Positions 45,991 through 55,530 of a stretch of 64,000 bases of DNA are shown here, in pieces; positions within the stretch are counted from its first letter, which is position 1; every line of letters starts with the position of its first letter. Below the pieces are notes generated by a model that was given only the letters and a program-made list of their open reading frames with translations, searched no databases and was not told the DNA's origin. This stretch comes from Pieris napi (taxonomy: Eukaryota > Arthropoda > Insecta > Lepidoptera > Pieridae), in NCBI RefSeq assembly GCF_905475465.1, contig NC_062239.1:7254001-7318000 (forward strand), read 5' to 3'. The position numbers and the translations under genes are program-made.

Positions 45991-46560
45991 TGTGTGCGTG
46001 TACTAGGTGTACACACGTAAGAAGTGAAACTTCTTTATGACCTTATTTTTCGAAAAATGATCTACTATATGCAACTTTACAGAAATTGGTTAAATAAAGT
46101 TAAATTAGATAAAGTTTAACAAAAGGCTTTTATTATCATAGACATGAATATAAATACAATTATTTCATTTTAACTTATTACTGTACTACTATGTAGTACT
46201 AAGATTATTACAGAATTTCATTAATTGTAATAGAATTATTAGTATTACTATCATTGTTATCGTTATTATATATTTTTGTTACTAATGGCTTCGAATCTCT
46301 TCGGATCAACCGTGGTAGGGACAAGAAAAAGATAGCGCGTAACCGAAAAATGTGACAAATGTGTGTAAATTTTTTTCCAACTCCGATAAAGAAGTTTGAC
46401 TTCAAAAAGCAACATGGCGCGGAACCTGCTACAAAATTTCTCCCATACGTCGATAAAGAAGTTTCACTTCAAAAGATGGCGCGTAACGGAAAAATGTGAC
46501 GCGTAACGAAAAAATGTTACACTAAATTTTTTTCCAACCCCGATAAAGAAGTTTCACTTC
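45991..46560 (+). mobile_element. Palindromic-end A-tract family, triple 3' end
   Basis: Copy A has an uninterrupted A-run (AGCAAAAAAATAAATTATC, 42643-42661) where B has this element, so the boundaries are TGTGTGCGTGTACTAGGTGT on the left and GAAGTTTCACTTC on the right, followed by AAAAA. The 5' core GAAGTGAAACTTC (46020-46032) is the exact complement of the last 3' core. The 3' end occurs three times in tandem (near 46389-46401, 46459-46471 and 46548-46560), each preceded by CGATAAA. Confidence 0.8.
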
Positions 46561-47240
46561 AAAAATAAATTATCAGTGCTTATTCTCAAATCAAGGACGT
46601 AGGGTTAACTCCTCTTCATCGCGAAGTATTTTGTTTTACTCCAAAAATGCAGGAACTACATAAATTTCGCTGTCTTCCTCAAGATATGAAGTCAATTCTT
46701 TGAATATAAGAAACAAACGCTTAGATTCTATAAGTAGGTGGCCGCACCCTATAGTAAATACATATATATCATGGACAGATAAATGCATACACAAAATCAA
46801 GTCCGACCAGTGTCCACAAGTACCATACAATTTTTAAATTTACCATATCGCCTAAAATCATTATTATATATATTTATCAATGATCATTTCTTGTAAGCTT
46901 GCGCGCGGTTGGTACATCTCTTTGGTAAAGACTATAGCTAACGGACCGGGCTCAATGATTATTAATTATATTTATACCTGTATGAGAAGTTATAAATAGG
47001 GAACCGATTTCTTACAACACTGCAACTCACAAGCACAAAGGAAAGTTAGAATTTTAAATGGTTAATTTTAATCTAGACAATCCTGTTACCTAACAGACCT
47101 TTAACAAGATTGTTTCAGTTGCGACTTTGGTATACATAAGTAAGAAATAATATCGTGTCAATTGCTTTGATAATCATACTAAGCCCCAGTAACCATGAAC
47201 CAGTTTAAACAGTGAAAAACGAATGATGTGTCAATTGTAA

Positions 47241-47608
47241 TCTATATATATAAAAATGAAACCCGTTTTCCGTTGTCACGACATAACATGAAAACGGCTT
47301 GACCGATTTGTCTGATTTTTTTTAATAATATACCTTGAAGTACGAGGATGGTTCTTGGGGAGAAAAATTAAAAAGTCTAAAAACAACACTTTTCTATATT
47401 CCCATACAAAATATTCGTAATAATACTTAAAAGTCAATTTGAACTTTAATACCATAGCATAAAGTTCAAGTGTTAGTGGAGGGGTTCCGGGAAGGTAAAT
47501 TTTTATTGACTAGCAAGACCGGTGCAGGTGTCCCGAATAGCAGAATAAGTATTTAAAAAAAATAAAGAATCGACTGTTAGGCGGTACGATGTTCGCCAGG
47601 CCAGCTAG
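47241..47608 (+). mobile_element. Helitron with precise empty site
   Basis: Starts TCTATATATATAAAAATG and ends GTTCGCCAGGCCAGCTAG. Copy A reads GTCAATTGTAATATATAAAT (43327-43346), exactly the sequence obtained by removing this element from B, so insertion was between A and T without target duplication. The GGCG (47580-47583) / CGCC (47594-47597) stem sits about 11 nt from the 3' end, as usual for Helitrons. 368 bp, non-coding. Same family as 1096-1517. Confidence 0.93.
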
Positions 47609-48395
47609 TATATAAATAAAAGGACAGATTATAAAGAAACGCGTGTCTGTGGTTGCACAGGTATCATCGTGGAATAATATTTTATATTAAATAAAGCACA
47701 GAGTATCAGTAAATTAGTATCAAGAGAATGTTTGAGGCTGCATTGCGGCTGCACTAAGCCAAGGTAATTACTGGAGCTGACCCCACCGCAGTGAGCGCTT
47801 AGTTGACTCGCACTTAACGCTGTCTTTATCGATTACGTATTGCTCTTATCACCGCCTTCGTGGTATCACGCATTCACGAACTACTTTAATATATTTGCTG
47901 CAATGTATGGTTCATGCAGGATTCTTACTTTGTTTACACCGTGTACAAATGCTTTTTTTAATGTCTCTTGACTATTATTCTTTGCAATCCAAGAGCTATT
48001 ATTATGAGTACACAATTTATTTTATTATTATCCAGTTAAAATAATCTATTTAAAAATTATATTAAATAATATTTTAAAATTATCCAGTGACGCTACAATC
48101 CTATGTGGGTGGGTCTAAGATTGCATCAGCTTCTTTGTTTGATATAATTATAGACTACTACTGTGCAAGACGTCAAGTTTTGAGTTTTAAAAGTAAGTTT
48201 CCTTACGAAGTTTGCCTTCGGAGGAAGTGTTAGGTTTTTTGTTTGTTAATTACTTCCACCAATAGATTTGCCGGCGAATTAGCGATTGCAATGACTTTAG
48301 GGTTGATAGTCGCATGTTTAAATCTCTAGGCCCACATTGCTCCTATATATACTAATAATAAGAAAAAACTGTAATGCTGTGCCATTATATCTAAA

Positions 48396-48773
48396 TCTTA
48401 ATATTTATAAATTACGTGTCACGTTGTTTGTCCGCTATGGACTCCTAAACTGCTTAACCGATTTCAATCAAATTTGCATACCGTGTGCAGTTTGAACTAA
48501 CTTTAAAGATAGGATAGCTTACATCTTCATTTATACCCGTAATATTATTTTATTGCAAATTATTTGTTTATTATTTGACAGTCACAATTCTAACAGATGG
48601 CGCTGTGTTGAAAGTACCAACGTTTCACATAAGCAACAATTTAATGGCATAGCCAACAAAAAAGCATGCTGATCCCCATGACTGTTGTTCTCCTGCCGTT
48701 GCGTTTGAATGGTTTACTACTATGTAATATAACAAAAACCTTAGCCACAGCAACGCTTGGCCAAGTCTGCTAG
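48396..48773 (+). mobile_element. Non-autonomous Helitron, complete
   Basis: Starts TCTTAATATTTATAAATTACG after A and ends GGCCAAGTCTGCTAG before T. Same family as 16327-16693 and 29574-29938. Confidence 0.85.
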
Positions 48774-49600
48774 TATAATATAAAGTACCAATACTTTAGT
48801 CGGTTTACTTTTAAATTTCTAACCCTAAAATCATTAATAGCTTGTAGATGACCAACCGTCTGCATCTACTAATGATTTAGTTGAAGGCGCCCTACTAAAA
48901 GATGGAGGCGGTTGTTTACTAATCATTAAGAATATTATTGACTGTCTCAAGTTCAGGGATGCGATAGGAACTTAGAAACAAAAGTCGACATCTCTCTTGG
49001 ATAATGCGAAATAATAGAAATTTCGTAACACCTATTTACAGTTTAACAAACTACAATCACATTAAGCCGCTTATCCAGTCTTTGATTTGAAATGGAACGA
49101 TTGCAAATGGCCGACTCATAAATCGGCAGCTTAATTCTAAGCGCCAATTTCATTGCATACAAGTACTAACAAATAACATGTTACCTGATAATTCACAGCT
49201 TACTGGGTATTTGTCCCATTTAAATGGACTTCTATATATGGTTTTATCGATAACCTGAATAACTATCTTACTCTACCGTGACTTTTGTAATTCATGTATT
49301 TTCTTGTGCTATTTTTATTGTATGGAGCCAAGCATTAATAGGGAATATGTATGGTTTTTAAATCAATTATTTACATATATGACATAGAAAAAAATATAAA
49401 TACCCTTAACATAGTGAAATAATTTTTGAAATGAAATTTAAAACATTGAATAGAGCTGTACAAACGTTAAATGGTGACGCTCGCTTTTGTTGACGTCATT
49501 GGTTGTGTGCTGAATTTGTTTACTGTAGTAACAAAGACCTAAATATAATGGTAAGACAATAAAGAATGTCATGTGATTCATGAACCTTATATATATCTAA

Positions 49601-50155
49601 CTAGCTGACCCGGCTAACTTCGTTCCGCCTGAATAATAATATCGTTGTTACTTTAGTTAAACTTATTTTAGGATTTCATTAAGGTGATAACTTTTTTTTG
49701 CAAATAGAGAAATGTTTTATTGCTTGCCATTGCAAAAGAAGAATGGCAGTTTTACACATTAGGCCTCTTCTCTCTATCGCCAATATTGCGATACTGCATG
49801 TTAAAGCACTTTCTGCTTTACAACATTTTTTGATGAGGTAACACATGTTTTCGATCAAGATCAAAGCCTGGTTATGCATCTCCTCATTTACCTCAAGTTC
49901 GGAATTTCTTGAAGTGACACGAATTCGACGTAAAATGATGCGTAGTTTTGTCAACAAATGTCACCACATGCCGTGTGCATTCGTAAAATTAATTAATTTA
50001 TTTATTGTTATTTGATAACTTATCCGATATTTTATTACTTATTCTGCTATTCGGAGTGGAGAAAAATCCATCAAAAAAGACATAACTAACATCGGTCCAG
50101 CCGATCTCGAGTTATAAGTGTTGTAACAAACACGACTTTCTTTTATATATATAGA
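49601..50155 (-). mobile_element. Helitron nested in a Helitron
   Basis: Read on the minus strand it begins TCTATATATATAAAAGAAAG (50155) and ends GTTAGCCGGGTCAGCTAG (49601). It sits between A 49600 and T 50156 of the older element. 555 bp. It carries a piece of Helitron protein coding sequence (49679-49957), so it is a deletion derivative of an autonomous element. Confidence 0.85.
49679..49957 (-). pseudogene. Helitron helicase fragment
   Basis: The 92-codon frame contains VTSRNSELEVNEEMHNQALI and LIENMCYLI (residues about 14-42), which resembles the segment N-x-x-(L/V)-x-VN(E/Q)EM(Y/H)N(Q/E)AL-x-LIEDMC of the Rep/helicase polyprotein of Helitrons. In the complete protein this region links the Rep domain to the PIF1-like helicase. 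The C-terminal half of the frame reads as unrelated. No helicase Walker motifs remain, so it is a relic. Confidence 0.6.
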
Positions 50156-50430
50156 TATATAAAATTCTCGTGTCGCGGTGTTTGTAGTTAAACTCCTCCG
50201 AAACGGCTTGACCGATTCCCATGAAATTTTGTGTGCATATAGGATATGTCTGAGAATCGGACAGCATCTATTTTTCATCCCCCTAAATGTTAAGGGTAGC
50301 CCATACTTTTTGTTATGATACAGCATTAAAAAATACATACAACCCCTAATTTTCACCCCTCTACGATCAACCCCTATTTTTTTATTATAAATGATATACA
50401 TGGCAAAACGAGGTTTGTCCGGTCAGCTAG

Positions 50431-51736
50431 TATACGTATATATATATATATATATATATATGTATCGTTTAATAAGGTTATTTTGTGTATAAATTGCGCG
50501 TACGCCTCTTGAAAAACTAAATACAAAGAAGGCATTTCGGTACCTTCATTCTCCAAAGGTCCCTTCGAACGAGGGCATTCGTAGGGTCGCTTTACGTGTT
50601 CATCAGAGGCAGAAAGTTGAATCTTGTTAGTAAAAATCTCAAAGGTGTAATTAATTTTTCGGGATGTGGCAAGATGTGTACCGTGTTAGTACTCAGTTTC
50701 CACACTTAGACGCCCATTTGGTCCGTTGTAGCTAATTAAGCCAGCCTAACTTGAAAATGTGTTGATAAGCGATCACATGCTTAGAATAGTGTGTACTGTG
50801 GTGGTTTTTTCCCCATACACCTAGGTGCATAAGTCTGATGGCAGCTAGCGCCACCTTCTGCTGTTTGTCTAGGGGTACAATTTGCAGGGCTATCTCCATC
50901 GCCGATTTTATGTTGTTTTATTGCGACCGCTGCGCTGGTGACTGACAAGGCGAGCCTTTGAGGCGTCATAGTTTTGTGGAGATACTACAATTACTTAATA
51001 ACACACACAATAATAAAATTAGAGGTAACGATAATAAACGCTAAGTTGCTTTGTGTCAACAGATAGTGAACGTAATTACGTCGGCTAATGCTCTCACATA
51101 CATTCTCATTTGTACCACTTCTCCATTATTCGCAAACAGTGTTACCGAAAAATAAGGTAAGTTTATGGATGAATTATTGTTACAATTACCTTCGTACATG
51201 TTCTTTACAGTTCAGTAATAATATTAAACAAATTATAGTGAATTTAACCCAGGACATTAGTGTAAGGCCACGTTTTTTTTATAGAAAATATTTTTTTGAA
51301 CTTTTATAAAAGCTTACAACGGTGATCACAGCTTTTATAAAAGTGATACAGCCGCTCATAGACACTCTCAAAGTCAATAGGATCACGAGTCCGATGAGAT
51401 TTTCTATTTTCTTTAAGAATCCTAAGTCAAAACGTTAAGTAATAAAACAAAGACATCTTTAATATATTTGTGCAGTAAATTCAAAAGCCAGCCTATATTC
51501 AACAAACCAATTAAAATATTACTTGAGCTAATATATAGACCCCGACCATATCGCAGTAGCATAACGTAAATAACCTGACAGTACTGGATTAGATTCGGTT
51601 TAATTAATTGATTGCAATATTAAGAAGGGCGATCGCCAATTTGTCTGAAAGAATTTAAATTGTAGAGATAAAGAAATACTGTCATAGCCCCAAAGGAGAT
51701 TAGAAACATCACAGATTTGGATTAATTTATTTAATA
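50431..51736. other. No recognised gene; one GC-richer patch
   Basis: Starts with a (TA)n microsatellite. 50790-50965 is GC-richer than its surroundings (AGCTAGCGCCACCTTCTGCT, GCGACCGCTGCGCTGG) and may be an old LINE or gene scrap; its minus-strand frame has no domain I know. The rest is AT-rich. Confidence 0.4.
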
Positions 51737-52045
51737 AAAAATAAATAATAGTTTAAAAAAACTAAAAAACACGCTTTTAAAGCACATCAAACTAAAAAGT
51801 GAAAAATAATTCCTAATTTAGGCTGAAAGTGGTAATGAACAAAAAATACTGGTATTATTGTGAAAAAGCGTGGGTTGCTCTATAGACGAAAAATATGGCA
51901 CAGAGCTATATTATTTATTTATATATGTATATTTATCTATTATTTATTTTTTATTTTTTAGTTATTTTTTTTTTCGGATTATTGCATTGTCATCGATCTT
52001 TGACAGGTGCGCAAAATTTGAATAAAATCTGTCCGTATAAAGTGG
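51737..52045 (+). repeat. Host repeat, left part, loop inverted
   Basis: Starts near AATAATAGTTTAAAAAAACT and has AACACGCTTTTAAAGCACAT. The following 51789-51906 is the complement of 56832-56947 in the related copy; then ATTGCATTGTCATCGATC and CTTTGACAGGTGCGCAAA agree again in orientation. The LINE enters after AAGTGG (52045). Confidence 0.8.
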
Positions 52046-54339
52046 TTCGTATAAGTTACAATATCTATAGTAATATAGTTCCTCTCAACGCCTGTATTGT
52101 CAACAAACTTACATCTGACCACTCTGGTCAATTGTTTGAATTTGAAATACTAAAATGTAAAGATCAAAAAAAGAAAATATGCACAATTACTATAACAGAG
52201 GATCGGTTAGATAGATTTAGGAAAAAATTGATATTTAAAATGCCATTTTTGCGTAGTAACCAGTGCCCTAATAATTTATATAGCACATTCTTTGATTCAT
52301 TTATTGGTGAATTCAAAAATGTGTTCACTCCAAAGACTTTTTTGGTCTCGGAGAAACCTACCTTTTGTGACTGGGCAACTCCGGAGCTACACAAAAAAAG
52401 GCTAAAATTGTATGAGTTGTATGATGAAAAACAGTATAATGACAGTGAAGAATTTAAAACTTATGTTAGGATATTCTCAAAAAGTTTTAGGCAAGAGTGT
52501 AGAATCGCTAAGGCGAAACACTTAAGTCTTAGAATAAACAACAGCTCTGATAAGATAAAGGCTACTTGGAAAATTATAAACGAGGAGACTGGAAGAACCT
52601 CCAGAAAGGATACTGAATTTAAAGTGAACATAAACGGCAAAGTAATTAGTTCCGACCTCGAAGTAGCCTCTGCATTTGAAGAGTTTTTTACTAACATTCC
52701 TTTAAATACAACCAGCGTTTTGAATTCTTCACCATCAGCCGCCCTTTTATTATTGAAAAAGAATGTTCCTGTATGCAATCATAAGTTTGTATTTAGCCGC
52801 ATTAGCTGCAATGACATTATAAAAACATTTAAACAGCTAAAAATAAAAAAAACTAAAGATCTTTGGGGTGTATCTGTTTTCATTTTACAATCAGTAATCA
52901 ATACTATCAGTTCAGAGTTGGCTATAATATTTAATGAATGTATAGATTGTGGAGTCTTTCCAGACCAGATGAAGATAAGTAAAATCACACCGTTATTCAA
53001 AACGGGCAGCACTTCGGACCCCACAAATTTTAGACCCATATCTGTGCTGCCGGCTTTGAGTAAAATCTTTGAAAAAATCATTCTTGAACAATTACTGATA
53101 CATTTTAATAATAATAAAATTATGCATAGCCAGCAGTATGGTTTTACAAGAGGTCGCTCCACAGCAGATGCTGGCATTCAATTAATTTCCGAGATTTTAA
53201 AAGCTTGGGAAAATTCTCATGATGCCATTGGAGTTTTTTGCGACTTATCAAAGGCTTTTGACTGTGTCCATCACGAAATCCTAATCAAGAAACTTCAACA
53301 CTATGGCATTGGCGAAAAAGCGCTAAATCTTGTGGAATCATACCTGAGCGATAGAATTCAAAAGGTAAATGTAAATGGAGCTATATCACAGGGATCCTCT
53401 GTTACTATGGGAGTACCGCAAGGCTCCATACTTGGTCCCTTCTTATTCCTCGTCTATATAAATGACCTGCCATTTCTTGTAAAGGAGCTTCACGAGATAG
53501 TACTGTTTGCTGATGACACTTCGCTTTTATTTAAAGTGAAACGACAAAATCCATCACTTGATAACGTAAACAGTGCCATCTCCAGTGTAGTTCACTGGTT
53601 TAATACAAATAATCTTAAGTTAAACGAAAAGAAGACAAAATGTGTTAAATTTGTAACTACAAATGTAAAAAGTAGTCATTCTCAAATAATAATTAAAGAC
53701 GAGGAAATAGACTTTGTTGATAATGCGGTGTTCTTGGGAATTACTTTAGATAGTAAACTCCAGTGGGGCCGACACATAGAAGGTCTTTCGAATAGGCTAA
53801 GTTCCGCAGCGTTCGCAGTAAAAAAGATACGCGATCTTACGGATGAGAACACAGCAAAGCTTGTTTATTTCAGCTATTTTCATAGCATTATGTCATATGG
53901 TGTTATTTTGTGGGGAAATGCAGCTGACATTAAATCGATATTTGTAGTGCAAAAGCGGGCTATAAGAGCGATCTGTGGGTTGTCCCCACGGGAGTCTGTC
54001 CGAAGCAAATTTAAGGAATTACATATTTTGACTCTGGCAAGTCAATACATTTATGAGAATATTTTGTATGTGCGGAAAAATATAGATATCTTTAAAAAGA
54101 ATAGTAGCTTCCATAATTATAGTACTCGTAATAAAGACAAAATTAGCGCACCAACCAGAAGGCTGCATAAAACGAGTAATTCTTTCCAAGGCAATTGTAT
54201 ACGTTTTTTCAACAAAATCCCTAGTGAGATACAAGCGTTGTCAATAAATAAATTTAAATCGTACATTAAAGTAAAACTGCTTGCTAAGGCTTATTATAAT
54301 ATAAATGAATATTTAAACGATCCTAGTGCTTGGATATGA
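51895..54339 (+). CDS. LINE reverse transcriptase ORF, 5'-truncated
   Basis: An 814-codon open frame without stops. Residues 1-50 are read from the flanking host repeat (mostly F/Y/I) and are not LINE protein; LINE sequence begins near residue 51 (base 52046). SDH at residues 74-76 is the end of the apurinic-type endonuclease, so only its last strand remains. The reverse transcriptase follows: FRPIS (379-383), QQYGF (413-417), CDLSKAFD with catalytic D450, GVPQGSILGP (506-515) and FADD with D540 and D541, then the thumb with FLGITLD, and a C-terminal region with SYGVILWGN. The usual target-primed enzyme would copy its own RNA at a chromosomal nick. The RT looks intact, but loss of the endonuclease and of the 5' end makes it non-autonomous. 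Jockey superfamily; the exact clade (jockey, Daphne, CR1-like) needs a tree. Confidence 0.85.
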   Translation: MAQSYIIYLYMYIYLLFIFYFLVIFFFGLLHCHRSLTGAQNLNKICPYKVVRISYNIYSNIVPLNACIVNKLTSDHSGQLFEFEILKCKDQKKKICTITITEDRLDRFRKKLIFKMPFLRSNQCPNNLYSTFFDSFIGEFKNVFTPKTFLVSEKPTFCDWATPELHKKRLKLYELYDEKQYNDSEEFKTYVRIFSKSFRQECRIAKAKHLSLRINNSSDKIKATWKIINEETGRTSRKDTEFKVNINGKVISSDLEVASAFEEFFTNIPLNTTSVLNSSPSAALLLLKKNVPVCNHKFVFSRISCNDIIKTFKQLKIKKTKDLWGVSVFILQSVINTISSELAIIFNECIDCGVFPDQMKISKITPLFKTGSTSDPTNFRPISVLPALSKIFEKIILEQLLIHFNNNKIMHSQQYGFTRGRSTADAGIQLISEILKAWENSHDAIGVFCDLSKAFDCVHHEILIKKLQHYGIGEKALNLVESYLSDRIQKVNVNGAISQGSSVTMGVPQGSILGPFLFLVYINDLPFLVKELHEIVLFADDTSLLFKVKRQNPSLDNVNSAISSVVHWFNTNNLKLNEKKTKCVKFVTTNVKSSHSQIIIKDEEIDFVDNAVFLGITLDSKLQWGRHIEGLSNRLSSAAFAVKKIRDLTDENTAKLVYFSYFHSIMSYGVILWGNAADIKSIFVVQKRAIRAICGLSPRESVRSKFKELHILTLASQYIYENILYVRKNIDIFKKNSSFHNYSTRNKDKISAPTRRLHKTSNSFQGNCIRFFNKIPSEIQALSINKFKSYIKVKLLAKAYYNINEYLNDPSAWI

Positions 54340-55080
54340 GTTGCTCCAGTATATATTATAGGACACACGACTGAATCTCTCGGCTGCATTTCCAGACTCT
54401 GGGGCGATCGTCAACATCCACGACTGTTTTAATGTAAAGTGGGAACAAACCGTGATCCATGTGGTATCCAATTATTTCAGTATTATTATTATTTTCTTAT
54501 GTAGCCAAGTCCACATTTCAAGGATCGTCATGCTCGCTTAAATGTCATTGCTTGTGGCGGCGTCCATGCGTCGGGTTGTCTCTCTCCCTAAAATATGGCG
54601 AGGGGGCCGATGGCTGGCCATGCGTCATACTCGTGAACGGGTGCTACTTGTGGTGACTGGTCGTACTTGAATTCGTGTATGCGGTGATGTTAATTATTTC
54701 GACTATGTGTTTGCGTGTTGTTCCCACGAGAATGTAAGTGCGTGCTCCTATTTCACCATGCCTCCTGCTGATACCGGAAAGGTCTTTGTTTTTATTTATG
54801 CTATTATTATTAATTACTTAAAATGTCATGTGGAACATGGTGTAATGGTTGCAGCTCCTTACAAACGTTGTGTAAATAAAAAAAAAAAAAACATGGCGAT
54901 TAAAAAGAGTGGCGGAGAGTTTATTGCCAGTTCTTCTCTTCCGTTCTACGCCCTTGATTTGAGAACTGGCAGTAAATGTAAAATTAGAAGCAATAATATT
55001 TATTTTTTTAATGACGAATCACAAGTGTACATTGTGTTACCTACGTGAATAAATGATTTTTGAATTTGAATTTGAATTTG
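52046..55080 (+). mobile_element. Jockey-type LINE insertion
   Basis: About 3.0 kb, from TTCGTATAAGTTACAATATC to the (TTTGAA)n tail ending 55080. Inserted in the host repeat between AAGTGG and GTCAAAATCG, which are adjacent at 57095-57110. The 3' UTR (54340-55080) contains an A-run and blocks found in reverse at 12585, 24085, 42650 and 46560. Target duplication is at most TGG. The open RT frame and clean tail suggest a comparatively young insertion. Confidence 0.85.
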
Positions 55081-55170
55081 GTCAAAATCGAGTCCGAAGG
55101 AGTCGGTTACATACATACATACATACATACATACAGGTGAAGCTAATATAAAGCGTGTAAAAACGGTCTG
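55081..55170 (+). repeat. Host repeat, right part
   Basis: GTCAAAATCGAGTCCGAAGG, a (CATA)n run (55110-55135), then AGGTGAAGCTAATATAAAGC, as at 57101-57170. Continues the repeat interrupted at 52045. Confidence 0.85.
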
Positions 55171-55311
55171 GCTACGGGCATGATAATGACATTGGATCTA
55201 CAACGAACAAAGGAAAACTGAATTAAGCTTTATGCACACCCCTTTAGATGCACACTATGCACGTTACCAACTAACAAAATATCATTAAGGTATTGAGATT
55301 TACTATCTCTT

Positions 55312-55530
55312 ACGGGCATTAGCCTCCGAAAGTATCTTTCGCCATCGCAATCTATCTCGTGCCTCTTGCTTCAATCACCTAATATTTCGAGCTCTTTGAC
55401 ACATCCATACTACCAGCCTCGGTCAACCGAGTTTTCTCCTGTTGTGAGTGAAGTAAGGGCCTTGGCTTTCTATCGTCAGCCATTCGGTGCACATGTGTCA
55501 ACCACTTGAAACTATTTTATATATAGGACG
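55312..55530 (-). pseudogene. LINE ORF2 C-terminal remnant
   Basis: On the minus strand WLTHVHRMADDRKPRPLL is followed, after a frame change, by QEARDRLRWRKILSEANARK and a stop. W-x-H(V/I)-RM, R-PR, and (E/A)-A-DR-x-RWR are common at the C-terminus of insect non-LTR retrotransposon proteins. Inactive. Confidence 0.6.

Larger units (their letters stand above)
45312..49385 (+). repeat. Segmental duplication, copy B
   Basis: Partner of 41959-45030. It carries insertions lacking in A: the A-tract family element 45991-46560, the Helitron 47241-47608 and the block 48353-49011 with the Helitron 48396-48773. No intact gene. Confidence 0.88.
49596..50430 (+). mobile_element. Helitron interrupted by another Helitron
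   Basis: Its 5' end TCTAA is at 49596-49600, and the rest, TATATAAAATTCTCGTGTCG through GTCCGGTCAGCTAG, at 50156-50430. Removing 49601-50155 restores a normal 5' end. A precedes it and T follows it. About 280 bp without the insert; non-coding. A (TA)n run follows (50432-50462). Confidence 0.85.

Noticed and set aside
51895..52045. N-terminal membrane segment of the 814-codon protein
   Set aside because: The F/Y/I-rich first 50 residues are read from the AT-rich host repeat, which also occurs at 56783-57100 without the LINE; they are not part of the LINE protein.
54707..55048. 113-codon gene downstream of the LINE
   Set aside because: It lies wholly in the LINE 3' UTR, passes through its A-run, and matching UTR copies elsewhere do not keep a frame.
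55110..55135. CATA tandem array as a CRISPR or satellite
   Set aside because: A simple microsatellite internal to a dispersed repeat, with no spacer structure.
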